Assembly (NCBI RefSeq): GCF_009905375.1 | Contig: NC_133653.1 | Span: forward strand, 81,356,911 to 81,420,910 | Origin: Apium graveolens | Taxonomy: Eukaryota > Streptophyta > Magnoliopsida > Apiales > Apiaceae | Reading direction: 5' to 3' | Length of the DNA stretch: 64,000 nt | Part shown: positions 11,698-23,560 of the stretch, one piece after another | Layout: the number at the start of each line of letters is the position of its first letter | Numbering within the stretch: position 1 is the stretch's first letter | The notes under the pieces: generated by a model | Database searches by the model: none | What the model saw: only the letters and a program-made list of their open reading frames with translations | What the model was told of the DNA's origin: nothing | Made by a program: the position numbers and the translations under genes

Positions 11698-13232
11698 TAC
11701 AGGTTTGAGTCCCTGATTTGGGTTAGGAGTAGGGCCGAAAGAGTGTAGAAGGGTATATATATATATAGATGTGAGTAAGCAACTCAGTCAGAGGAGCAAG
11801 TCTATGAGTTTATTCAAGGGTTTCGGAAGCGAAACCCTGACGTTTGTTGAGGAGTGACTGGAACTGCCCTAGTTTAGAGTACGTTTCCTTCATATATGTA
11901 TTATTAGTAATGTTCGATAGATATTTCTAGATTCCCCTCGAGAATTCGAGCCTGATTGAGCAAATTCAACTTTTGAGCAGACCTTTGATGTGTCAGCTGG
12001 AGAGACACCAACGTTATTTCTAAATATCGCATTTTATGTGACGAGGAATGTTATTGGACTTATTGTGTGACCTTGGTGAGTTCGGATAGCGTGATAATAG
12101 TCAGGGGCATTATGACGACTAAGTTTGGTAGTGAATGTGGATTAGAATGGGAGGTGATATCTTTGAACTCTTTTATTTCTTCCGTGAAATGTATTTTATC
12201 TCCAGAGTAATTGTTTTTTATTCCATAAGTTATTTATCTTTCTTGTGAGAAAGTTATGAACCCGAGGTAAGCTACTTAGGGTTCTGTTGATCTCCTTATA
12301 AATCAGATTCTTTCTTTTCTATTTGTGAATTTCTTATCTGAATATTGTTTCTTTCCTTGGTGACTCTTTTGGTTGATTGGGACAAACAATGCATATGATT
12401 TGACCATTTGTCTGTGTCGCAAAAGGGTCTGGTGGGATGCCACCGAAGTATGTGTTGTGAGCTATACGGTACTAGGACTGACCATCTTATGTACTTGTAT
12501 AGTTGCTCCCAGTCATACCTACATCTTCGTCACTGTTTCTTCTTATTCGATTCCCTCGAACTGGAAATTTCATTGGATTTTCTATGGTAATGAATTTCTG
12601 CGATTAGATGGTCCTCGTTATTGAAAGCAAGTAAGAGCAACTGTTGAGAAATATGAGAGTCCTATATCAGAATATTATTTAAAATAATGTTAACCACGAG
12701 AGTTTAGGACTTAATGACGGAGTTATAGCCTTGGGAGAGTAAATCAGTGGTTGAGGGAATTATTTGTGGGTAAGAAGAAATCCTCCTTAGAAGAATGATT
12801 GGTTGGAATTGTACTATGGTGCCTGGAAGAGTGTAGTGCTCCTTAAGCCGACCTGATATACCAGTTGATCTATGCAATTGGTGGTTGATATAGCCATCCA
12901 AGTTCCGTAGTGTAGCAGATTAGTGTTGATGTGGTAATGGAGCAATGACGGAAAGTTAGTCAGTTGCTGTTGTCTTAAGGAGCCATGCTACGGTGATTAT
13001 TATCTTTATATTTTCATTTTTCTGTACTGTCCTCGATTCTGTTACTGTCATTGTTGCTATTGTTGCTAATGCTGCTAATCTAAATTTCTTTTGTAAATGG
13101 ACCCCGATATTAAAGACATTGGTACTATGATTGGGCAGCATTTTCCTGATATAGGTGCACCGTTTAAATGGTGATACCTTTTATCAAATATTTTTGTTAT
13201 TGAATAAACTCATTTATATATATTTCAGAAAG
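11698..13232 (+). other. Gypsy-A untranslated leader
   Basis: About 1.5 kb between the PBS and the gag ATG. I find no supported coding sequence. It includes a short TA run at 11757-11768. Confidence 0.6.
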
Positions 13233-14421
13233 ATGCCACCCAAGAAAGCTACCCAGTCTAAAGGAAATAGTAGTAGTTTTACGGAGAGGCCAGGTATAAA
13301 TGAAATTCTAGACTTGTTGTGTCAGCAGCAACAACAACAGTTGCAGTTAATTCAACAGGTTCAGCAACAGCAACTACTATTGTAGCAGCATCAGCAAGGA
13401 GTAAACCGAAGTGTTAGTTTTAAATCTTTTTAGAATGTTAACCCTCCTGAATTTAAAGGTGAACCTAATCCAGTAGCTGTTGGAGCATGGTTAAAAGAGA
13501 TGGAGAAAGCTTTCAATCTTGTTCAAGTAAGTGAGAATCTTAAGACTGATTATGCAAGCTATTTCTTAAAAAATGAAGTGAATTATTGGTGGGAGTCAAC
13601 CAGGGCATTAGAAGGAGAAGGCCCTCCTCCATGGGCTAGGTTTACTGAGTTATTTTTGGAAAAGTATTTTCCTGATTGCGTGAAGAATCAAATGGAGATT
13701 GAGTTTCTAGAACTGAAGCAAGGTGACAGAAGTTGAATATAAGGCTAAATTCACAGAGTTGGCTAGGTTTGTACCAGATTATGTATGCTCCAAGGCTCAG
13801 AAGGAAAGGAGGTTTCAACAAGGATTGAAGCCTGAAATTCGTAGTGGAGTGGTGGCATTGCAACTCAAGACGTATCCTTTCGTAGTTCAGGCCGCCTTAG
13901 TAATTGAATTTGATCAGAAGTTAGCCGCTAGAGAAAAAGAAGATACGAAGCGAAAGATTGATGGTATAGAAGAAGCAACAGGTCAAGAAGGATCCAGTCA
14001 GAAGTCTCATAAAAAGGTCGGAAGGAGTAAGAATAAAGAATTTAGAGAGAAAAGTATTTCTATAAATAGAATTAGTAACACCTCAGCCAGCTCTAATCAG
14101 GCCAATTCGGTTAAGTCACCTATATTGGAGTGTAAGCAATGCGGTAAGAGGCATGATGAAAGGTGTAAGGAATATACTGAATGTTTTAGGTGTAGTCAGA
14201 AGGGACATTATGCGTCAGAATGTAAGGTAGAAAATCCAAGAGTCGTCTGTTACAACTGTGGCAAGGTAGGGCATGTTGCCAAGAATTGTAGAAGTACTTC
14301 CCGAGATAGCATTGGAGGTAGTGCATCAAAAGGTTTGACGTGCAGTACAGCCAAGGCTAAGAGTTGTAATGTGATTAAAAGTTTAGCTACTCAGGACCCT
14401 GATAAGGAACTAGGGAAATAA
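13233..14421 (+). pseudogene. Gypsy-A gag with two zinc knuckles, broken
   Basis: Start chosen at the ATG at 13233 (MPPKKATQ). A glutamine-rich segment (QQQQQLQLIQQVQQQQ) ends in TAG at 13384, and a second TAG follows FKSF near 13432. The retrotransposon gag core follows: NPPEFKGEPNP, WLKEMEKAF, YFLKNEVNYWWES, FLEKYFPD. A frameshift near 13725-13735 moves into the frame holding FTELARFVPDYV and RFQQGLKPEIR. The nucleocapsid end has CFRCSQKGHYASEC and CYNCGKVGHVAKNC, two CX2CX4HX4C knuckles that bind element RNA, preceded by a CKQCGKRHDERC segment. The frame ends at 14419-14421. The product would form virus-like particles; three lesions disable it. Confidence 0.88.
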
Positions 14422-14613
14422 TTGATTACCGGAAGAAGCAAACGATAATCTCTACGGAAGCTAATATTAGGGTAAGTATTCAAGGACATAAGCAAGAAGA
14501 TAAGGCGTAATTAGCGCATATAAGGGATATTAAGAAGGAAACTTCAGGATTGTGGGATGAAAGAATAATGAGACAAGGTGCATTCCGTGTTGTGCACTGA
14601 TGTGATCCATAGG

Positions 14614-15096
14614 AAAGAAGAATGGATGTATGAAGTTACGTGATGATTATCAGAAATTGGAAAAGTTGACGAATAGGAATAAGTAACCCTGCATAGAATT
14701 AATTATTCGTGAAAGGAACGTGTTGGTTCTTGGAGGAAGACCTAAGATCAGACTACTATCAGCTAAAGGTAAGCCTGAGGACATACCAAAGGCTGCGATT
14801 AGAATGAGTTATGAGCGCTGTAAGTTTTGGTGATAATAGGCGGTGTAACGAGTGTATCAGTTGTCTATAAGGAATTAAGGAATATGGTGCATCAGGAGTA
14901 CGCGCATGGTATAATCGTATTTATTGATAACATCCTCGCCCATCTAAGGGCTAAGGAAGGCAAAGTTGAAAACCTAAAGAAATGCCGCAAAGGGTTGAAC
15001 AATAGCAATTGTATATTAAACCTTAAGAGTATGTATATATTTTGGATCAAAAAGCAAACTGAGGTAATCACTTACCATAGATTGAGTTTTCTATGA
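14614..15096 (+). pseudogene. Gypsy-A reverse transcriptase fragment
   Basis: Broken frames hold recognisable gypsy RT blocks. Near 14614 is a KKNGCMKLRDDYQKLEKLT segment, the counterpart of the usual KKDGSMRLCIDYRELNKLT. Near 14770 is GKPEDIPKAAIRM, the counterpart of KPEDIPKTAFRT. In 14827-15096 is HGIIVFIDNILAHLRAKEG, where the catalytic FIDD is FIDN. Divergence and stops show long inactivity. Protease, expected between gag and RT, is missing. Confidence 0.75.
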
Positions 15097-15743
15097 TAAT
15101 AGTTATCATGTTAGTAAGAGAATGCTACCTTGTGAAGTGTCGTATGGACATAATTGTGGGTCATCACTCTATTAAAATAAAGTAGGAATAGAGATAGTGT
15201 TAAGTCCTGGACTAATTCAGTACATCCAAGTGTGATGGTGTTGACTCAGAAAAAAGTTGAAACAGCTCGGAATAGACAAAGAGAGAAAGCGGATTTGCAT
15301 CGAAAGAATATGAAAATATAGAATGAGGATCATGGTACAAGAAAAAGTTTACCTTGGAAGAGGTTGGTTAAATTTGAATGGAAGGGACAAGTAAAGTCCA
15401 AATTGTATTGAACCATTCGAGGTATAAAGGAATATAGGTAAAGTTGTCTATAAGTTGGTATCACCGCCGCAGTCGCAGTATATATATAATATGTTATAAG
15501 TGTCAATGTTAAAGCGATATGTTTCTGATTTGAATCAAGCCATTGATTAGGAGCCAACGGGCTCTCATCCAAATTTGTTCTGCGTGGAATAATCGATCCA
15601 AATCCTAGAACGTTAAGAACGAGTCCTTAGTAATGAATTTATGTCTTTAGTGAGTATGCTTTGGAATAAATCTTTGAGTCGAAGATTCTACCTGAAAGTA
15701 AGAGTCAGATATGCTTGACAAATATCCTCACTTGTTTAGTTAG
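15097..15743 (+). pseudogene. Gypsy-A integrase C-terminal remnant
   Basis: Only scraps remain. YKLVSPPQ near 15450 resembles the AYRL-LPP block that follows the integrase C-terminal fold. At 15702-15743 an intact frame reads ESDMLDKYPHLFS and a stop, the usual end of plant gypsy pol. RNase H and the integrase catalytic core are deleted or unrecognisable. Confidence 0.6.
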
Positions 15744-15768
15744 ATCAGATTCTGAGGACATAATCTTT

Positions 15769-15783
15769 TTAAGGGGGGAAGGA
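15769..15783 (+). other. Gypsy-A polypurine tract
   Basis: TTAAGGGGGGAAGGA, a purine run immediately before the 3' LTR. It is the plus-strand primer site of gypsy elements. Confidence 0.85.
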
Positions 15784-18324
15784 TATAACGACCCGTATAT
15801 TTTTATTATTATTTAAATGAGTAACTATGTAATAAATAATTAAATAAAATATTTTTGTAAGTTATTACTCTGTCACTATGTGTATCTGATTACTAGTGTA
15901 TGGAATTGAATTGCGTGGTTAATTAATGAATTGTATGATTTTGTATCGTTGTTAAAAATGGTGTTATTGTAGTTTTATTTCCATATATACTTGGAATCTC
16001 TCTAAAATTATTTTTATGACTTTATAATCTCAATATTTATTTTTGGGATTTTATAAAATTTAGAAATCAATATTTCCTCAATTATTTAGCCCTGTATGAT
16101 TTTCTGATTTCATTTATTTGAAAAATCTGTATTTAATTCCTGAATTCTTCAAAAATTATGAAACTCATATTTATTTAAGTTGGGAATATTCCGGGAAATT
16201 TAAAATTATTTTGGGGATTTTTGAGATTAATTTTACACGCGCGTTGATTCGTGTATTTGTTAAAAGCGGGTATAAATTGTGTTTCAAAAATTGTTTTAAA
16301 ATTATGAGAGTTACATTTTTATGAACTTCGGGATATTTATAACATTTTAAGATTATTTTTGTGATTTTCAGAGTCTGTTTTAAGTGCAAATTAATTCGAT
16401 ATATTTTAAATTTCGAGTCAAAAACCAGATTTTCGGGAAGGGGCAGGACACATGTCTAATTATTAGCCTATGGGCTGATACATGTCTATTTTTTTCAGCT
16501 ATTATGATTTATGGCATTGCTGCATTGGTGTTATAAAAAAAAAGAAAAAGAAAACAAAACAGCAAACACGGTTCCTCCCCTGTTCTTATCACATGTACCT
16601 CTCCACTCTCTCCTCTCTTCTCTCGTTACCTCTCTATCTTAATCTCTCAATTTCTATGTTCCCCTTCTTGTGGCTTCCCGATTACCCGTTTCTGGTAAGG
16701 TTCCAGCCGCTATATCGGTTCCTGGGTGCCAGCTTCAGTCTTATTCTTGGTCGATCGTGCGTATATGCGTGTGTGTATATACGCGTGTATAGGTACAATT
16801 GAGTGATGTGGTGGTATAACTGTTGTTGTGCTTCTTTGTGTTTCTGTTCCGGTTCTACCGTATGTTTTTATTTTCGGCCGCTGCCGTGTATTTTCCGGCG
16901 TGGTGGCCGGCGCGCGTATGTTTGTATTGTTGCTGTGTCTTTGTCGTGGCTTTTGTTAATTCAACTCGGTTTTAATTATTTTCTGCAGGAATAAATTTGA
17001 TTAGTATTCGTGATGTAATTTTCATGCGGAAAATTATTTAATTATTTATCGGTGAAATTTCGTGTGGAAACCCGGAATTATTCGGGCACCGACGAATTTT
17101 ACCACCGTCCGCTATGAATTTCGACGAGCGGACGGTGGACGATGATGATGTATATCTGAGTACTAATATTTTCAAATAAATAAATACGAATAAAATATAA
17201 AGTGCGAATTATAATAATATATTGGGTGGAATTTAAGATTGGGATTTGTGAAGTGAATTTCAGGGATGATACTGGGTGGATTGTGACTGTGAATTAATGT
17301 GGTTGTTATTGTATGTTGACGTCGATTGTTTTCGACGGGTAGACCGACAAACAGAGGGAGTGTTGCCCGATTTTTTTTTCCGGAAAAAGTAAGTTTAAAA
17401 ATGTAGGGCATACCCTGTGAATATCGGGACTACCAGTTATACATGTATAATCATAATTATAAATACTTTATGGAATGTACTGATGTGTGGTGAATGAACC
17501 TTCCATAAATGGTTAACAACTCTCATTTATAATCATACCTACGTGTTATAATAAAATATGTTATAACTATATCGGATAACCCTGTTTTCTTATAACGACG
17601 GGTATATGTATTTTCAGAATATGAGTACGGAGTCGGATTGTGAATATGTGAGTCTTAATTATAGTATGCGTGTTTATAATTCGTTTATGTGCGATTCAGG
17701 ATTGTTATCGTCGGGGTAGGATTAAAGAAAGGATATGTCAAGCATACATAGACGTCTAATGTAGGGTATTTTGGCTCTGTAGGTTCTAGTCGAAGGACTT
17801 CAGAAGTGAGATCGAACTAAGATAACCTAGTCATCAGTCGGCAAGCGCAACGAGGTTCTTAAGCGAAAGACCTGAGCGTTGAAGTCGGATCGAGGATAGT
17901 CAAATAGTAAAGTGATAAAGTCGAGTGTCTCGAATCGGTTCAAGGCCAATCAAAGATAGTTGTAATGCTCTGCGGTACTGCTGAGCAAGCAATTGCTCAC
18001 CCTTGCAGAATATTTTATATATATTGCAGATGCTTAGGAGATTCTTCCGCGGTAGTCAGGGCAGAGTTCCAGTTCCTTTTGGTGTCAGGCTCCTCTGAGG
18101 TAGTTGTGCTGGACCAAAGATGGTATGTTGTGTTGCTGTATTAGGTTAATTACATCAGGATAAATTGTAGTAAGTTGGTGTTCTAATAGTTATAACCTAA
18201 GTCATACTTAAACCTGGAAAAGATCTTGGTAAAGGGGTCGTAGTTATATCCTGTTATTGAATTGTTTATCTTATGGTTGTTGTTGATGACGTCAACTCCT
18301 GACCCCGAGGTTGAGGCCGTCACA
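15784..18324 (+). repeat. Gypsy-A 3' LTR (2541 bp)
   Basis: Begins TATAACGACCCG and ends GGCCGTCACA, then the target duplication TTAAC. It matches the 5' LTR along its length except for an 821 bp loss at about 17983 and two insertions relative to the 5' copy (about 16931-16965 and 17381-17531). Confidence 0.92.
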
Positions 18325-19741
18325 TTAACTGAATGTTTAGCTCTCCCACATTCTTTCTTCAAATCTATCTGATTTATTAAGTCAGGCTCTAACTGTTCAT
18401 TCCTAGATTTCAAGATCTCAATTTCAGTTATAAGTCTATCATTTTCTAGATTCTTATTCTTAAAACTACCATGCAAAGATTTACGAATAATTTTCAATTC
18501 AGATATATTTTCAGTATCAAAAGAGAAGAAAGGAGTTTGTACCTTAGGCTCAGAAGCAGAAGGATCATCAAGACTGGCCATCAGTGCATATTATGTGTTT
18601 TCATCTTCAGAATCAGATGAGTCCATCCAATTCTTACTTGAAGTGATCAGGGCTTTGTTCATCCTTTATCATGCTTTTTTTTCTTGCACTCTGAGACAAA
18701 GTGACCAGGTTTATCACAATTGTAGCACTTGATCTTTGTCATATCTACCTTTTCAGCTTTAGAGTCCTTTCCATCTTTTTTCCCAGTTGACTTCCTTTAA
18801 CCTCTAGTGAACTTCTTCCTGAAACTTCTGTCTCTCTTAGATTTCCTGAATTGCATTCTCCTGAAGCCCTTAACCAGCAATGTGGCCATTTGCGTGACAT
18901 CAGAATCTGTCATGTTCTCATCAGTTTTAGAATCAGTATCATCATCAGGATTTGATGATGAATCATCAATATCTGATTCTGGAAAATTGTTCTTCTTTTG
19001 TATAGCTCCAACATACTTTTCTTTTGAAGCTTTATCATTTACTTTCAAAGCAACAGATTTCCCTTTATTGCTTTTCCTCTCTCTCCTTTGCTGAACTTCC
19101 AAATCATGGATTCTCAGCATGCCATAGACTTCATCCAGAGTAATTACTTCCAGATCATACTGATGTCATATGATTGAAGTCTGAGTCTCCCATTCTTCAC
19201 TCAAAGATCTCAAAAACTTGGTGTTTGAATCCTCTCGATCAAACACCTTTCCCACCAAAGACAGACTGTTGAGCAGGGTCAGAAATCTATCATAGATGTC
19301 AGTGAGACTTTCATCAGGCTTGGCCTCAAAGTGTTTATATTCTTGAATCAGAACAGCCCTTCTGTTCTTCTTGATGGCCATGGTTCCTTGACATTGAGTT
19401 TCAAGAGCATCCCAGATCTCTTTGGCAGTCTTGTAGGCTATAACCCTGTTTGACATAACAGAATCAAGACTGTTATGCAAAATGTTTCTTACATTTGCAT
19501 CTTTCAGCACAACTACTTTCTCTTCTGGTGTCCACTCAGTCTTCTCCTTCAACTGATAATGTTCAGCAACAGTGGGAGTTGCAGGCACCAGTTCTGTTGG
19601 CATGAAGGGTCCATCATTGATTACATCGAGATAATTTGAATCTGTAGCTTCCAAGTGCATGAGCATCTTCACCTTCCATGTTGGATATTCAGCCTTTTTC
19701 AGAATGGGAATTTTAATGCTTTCATACTTGTTTAGAGACAT
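18325..19741 (-). pseudogene. Copia-1 gag, N-terminal part with zinc knuckle
   Basis: Start chosen at the ATG at 19739-19741 (MSLNKYESIKIP), just inside the PBS. The first 190 codons hold the UBN2/copia gag fold: YPTWKVKMLMHLEATD, ILHNSLDSVMSNRV, KEIWDALETQCQG and ESLTDIYDRF-LLNSL. A stop follows TQTSII near 19166. The frame resumes through a lysine-rich region (18797-19120) to a CCHC knuckle CYNCDKPGHFVSEC at about 18685-18745. A 130-codon helical segment follows, cut by the Gypsy-A insertion at 18324/18325 and continuing at 8496. The product would form particles and bind RNA. Confidence 0.87.
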
Positions 19742-19774
19742 GTCTAGATCGTTTCTGATTGTAAATTTATCAGT

Positions 19775-19790
19775 GAGCTCTAATACCAAT
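19775..19790 (-). other. Copia-1 primer-binding site
   Basis: On the minus strand ATTGGTATTAGAGCTC directly follows the LTR end. It is the tRNA-Met PBS with one change (TATTAG for TATCAG). Confidence 0.85.
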
Positions 19791-20286
19791 TGTTGCCCAG
19801 TGAAGATACAATTGTTTAAGGGGGGTTGGATACAATTGTATAAATGTTTCGAACAAGTAATAAAATATAACAGCCTTTTATATTTCTGATAAAAACTGTT
19901 ACAAAATCCTCTCAAGAAATACTGGTGTTCTTGAGAGCTTCTAGATCGAATCATACTCGAGATCGATACACTAAGTGATGACCTAAACTATGTTTATATA
20001 CTACACAGCTACAATAAATCAATCTAAGATATGCATTATCAAAAGCTAACTGAAACTGATACATATCTTAAACTGAATAGATAAAGACCTATAACTCAGA
20101 CGTAAAGGATATTTGCTCCATATTATAAGAAACAGAACAAATCCTCTAATGTTGACTGTCTTCAAATACTGATGACATCCAAATGCTGATGACATGCCAA
20201 ATCCTGACGATACATCAGTTCCTGATGACATCCGAACAGCCAGATCCTGAGCTTCTTCTGATCATTGAGAAATTCAATATATAACA
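19791..20286 (-). repeat. Copia-1 5' LTR (496 bp)
   Basis: On the minus strand it starts TGTTATATATTG and ends CTGGGCAACA, abutting the PBS. It contains several imperfect copies of a GATGTCATCAG-type unit (20160-20235). To the right, homology with Gypsy-B2 begins exactly at 20287, which fixes the boundary. Confidence 0.87.
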
Positions 20287-21743
20287 GTCACGAACATTGA
20301 CATTTAGGGAATAAAGGTTTAGACTGTATTATCTAATAGTTTGGGATATTATATACCTCTAATCAACATAATAAATACTAACAGAAGATATCTCATTTCT
20401 TATATAATCTAGAGCATGATCCTATATAGATCTAGGATACTCAACACTAAATCCACATAAAAGCCTGTATCCATCACGATCCAATTTTGACTCAACCTGT
20501 ACACCGGTCGGCATAATAAAATATATCCTTTAATCAAATGAGTACTGGTGTGAAATTATAGGTATATGTCATCCCTCATTGGTCAAAACAACTTATTCTC
20601 ATAATCTCTCATTATCAAAGTAAATTAAACATGTTCACTCTATAACATTATTCAGTCGATAGTGAAGTCGTAACTATCGTAAAAACATCACAGGTACATA
20701 ATTCATCCTCATTCCTAGCATACTCATTCTGAAATCTGTAAATAAGGTTCTCTTATACCATCACTGACGAATCTGTCCATTCTAACCATTTATAAGGACA
20801 CCAAAAGAATTTTTATAGTGAATCCCTCTAAATAAAAGATAACTTAGTCATGATAGTCATTAAAAAAATTTTACTACCACAATGGTCTCTTTAAATGGTG
20901 TAATAACACAATCCAGTGTGGTTGGGGATGCAACAAAATTTTGTAGCAAACATTCGGTTGAGATTCTAACTGTTTATAGGTCGTAGTTATCAAAACTTGT
21001 ATTCTTATTTTAGAAGATGTATGTCTAATCCTTTGCGAATCCCAGATACAAACTGGTGAATATCTTAAAGCACTGACTTGTACAGTCCTAACATAAGATA
21101 AAATCTTTAAGGTGATATCTATCAATTTAGAATCTCAGATGAAAATAACTTATCCAAATTTCGTACCAAATGATCCTCTTTTCCTATAATTGGAGATACC
21201 GAAGTTGTAGTAAAAGTGGTCATTGGTATTATCATTGACGGAATCTGAACCACCGTTAACTAAAAAGTAAATCAGTCAAAGGTTCTTCAGCGGACTAGCT
21301 AATAAATGGAGAAGTCAATTTCTCTCCTATAAGTTCAGGGAAATCAACCAAATTCTCATCATGTGGTGAACATTAACTTATTTAGTCAATATTCATGTGT
21401 GAATGTGTATTAGTACCTTGAAGGATCCTCTGGTCGAAAGCCAAGATCTTATACTTCTCTATTATGTTTCTGTCCGGACTTAAACGTACAACTTCCCAAG
21501 ATAATCTATCTTTAACTGTTCTGATCTCAGTCTTATCAAACAAATGGATAGTGTTCTTATATAATCTTTAGTAGATAAAACATCATATAGCTCACAGAGT
21601 CATGGTTATCAAAATGTTTTACCCCCATTTCTCTTTTAGTAATAATAATATTAACATACTTATACTCGTCAGCTCTCTTTTAACTATACTATCTCATTAT
21701 ACTATATTCCTAGGTTTCATGTAATCCTAGAAATATATATAAC

Positions 21744-21763
21744 TGCGATTCTGAAAACAATTA
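21744..21763 (-). other. Gypsy-B1 degenerate primer-binding site
   Basis: The minus strand reads TAATTGTTTTCAGAATCGC next to the LTR end. The B2 copy reads TTGGTTTCAGAATTGC, close to the tRNA-Met site TTGGTATCAGAGC. Confidence 0.5.
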
Positions 21764-23560
21764 TGTGACGCCCTGCTGAAACCTATATTAATGCAATATA
21801 TAATATCATAAAAAATCTACAATGGATCACCACTCCATAAATCTCCGAATCGAGTTAACAGTCACACATAATTTACAATATAATAAAGTATTAGTACCAA
21901 CTGATGTTGATAAATTCTGGTCTTATTATAATACCGATAAAGCTCATAGCTAGTTCGAGATCGTCCATCGGGCAAGTTGAAGCTAATAACTTTCTATCAT
22001 GACATGGCTCTTACCCTTTTATGCCTCTACTACTCTGAATGTTTATTTTCTTCATCTTTGACTGTGTAAAATGTTCATAATAACAAGGGTGAGCATCTAA
22101 ATGCTCAGCAAATTTATCTCGTGACACAATAATTTATAAAATATAATTTTGAAAGGTTCAAAAAGGAATAGAGTGCCAAAATAATTTTAATATTCAAACG
22201 GTAAACAATCTTATTTGAGTTGCTATACAAGTAAAAGATAAAAAAAATCTTATCTGACACTTGATTCCAAATTAGTCACGAGAATAAACTGGTCATATTT
22301 CTACACGTTACATCAAAGATGCGATCAACTATCACATTGTACCGTCTTCCCTCGTACCTTATGTTTACCTAATCACGGCTCACTGTAAGAACGACCAACC
22401 CACACTTTCTAGCATTAAAAATATGTTCCACCTTGAAACCACGGCCCCACACGAGCCGATAAATAATTAATATTCGTATCTCGGTTTTGACATTATTTTT
22501 TTTAATTTTTTTTAAGCTAGTTTAAAAAATAAACTAGTTATGAAGCGAAACGAATTATCGGCACAAACAGTGTGTCGATGATATTTCTCGGATGAGTGAA
22601 AATAATCGAGAATTAAAAGAATATAGGGTTCTTTGAAGAATAAACAATCCTTGATGAATAATTGACCATAAAAGATAGTAAAAACGACCGCGAAGTATTT
22701 ATAATATGGGAAAAAGAGTTAAAAAAATTTGCAAGCACGAGGGTCTACAAGGACACTCACAAAACAATTTAATTTAAAACATAGCTTTCGATTGTCATAA
22801 TTTACATTAAAAATAGTAGGCACAAATAAAGGAGAGCGGAATAAACTTCCGATGTATAGATGCACAATATAAGCGATTACACTTACATATGTGAACTACA
22901 ATAATTTCTTCTCCTTGTATGGTTTTATAACCAACACATAGCAAAAACTTTAGAAACAAGAATCAAAATTTAACCTATCTATTTACAATATTCTAATATT
23001 ATTCAAAAGTTTGAAGGTTATTCCATCATCAAAGTAATTTTAAAAACTTAACCTTTATCTCACGATCGTAATCATATATTATATATGAAAATTCGAGTTG
23101 AGGAAGTATTTTAAATAAATAGCACACTAATTGCTCCCTAAAAATATATTAATCAAATAATATCAATTTCTAAAATAATTATGTATAACAACCTCCGTCA
23201 TCCTTTAAATCACATAAAAATAACTAACAAATCTCCAAATAGTATTCTAGCTCAAATATAAAAGCAACTGCCAGCCGTTACCAGCGGTTTCCTGATTTTA
23301 ACTGCCTCTAACTAGTTATTTCCCATCAAACCTTGAACCATAACTGTAAGGTTATTATTTCGGCAACCCATTAGTGCATATTCTAGCACTTATGCATATA
23401 TCTAATATATATGTATATATATATCAGCCTCAATGTTGCACACATGTGCCTATATTTTTGACCATGCCTTAGTCATTTTGGACTGCAACTTAGCTCCTAT
23501 CTTAATGTCGCTCACATTTAAACCAACCAACAATTCCACACAAACACAACAGCTCAAATC

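Larger units (their letters stand above)
8497..18324 (+). mobile_element. Gypsy-A: Ty3/gypsy LTR retrotransposon inserted in Copia-1
   Basis: Two related LTRs (8497-11683 and 15784-18324) flank a 4.1 kb interior with PBS, gag, broken RT, an integrase tail and a polypurine tract. The duplicated target TTAAC is at 8492-8496 and 18325-18329, so both ends are exact. The short interior (no protease, partial RT, almost no integrase) shows large internal deletion. The RT motifs and the ESDMLDKYPHLFS pol end resemble plant chromovirus-type gypsy elements; I see no chromodomain. It is inserted in the opposite orientation to its host Copia-1. Confidence 0.93.
1..20286 (-). mobile_element. Copia-1: Ty1/copia LTR retrotransposon, minus strand, interrupted by Gypsy-A
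   Basis: The element reads leftwards: 5' LTR (19791-20286), primer-binding site, gag, pol, a small ORF and a long post-pol ORF that leaves the window at base 1. The 3' LTR is therefore outside the window. Gypsy-A (8497-18324) interrupts it between the gag zinc knuckle and the protease region. Domain order (gag, protease, GAG-pre-integrase, integrase, reverse transcriptase, RNase H) is the copia order. Having an extra ORF after pol recalls the SIRE-type copia lineage; this lineage placement is inference. The right flank of the LTR is GTCAC, the expected 5 bp target duplication, but its partner cannot be checked. All coding parts carry stops and frameshifts. Confidence 0.9.
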
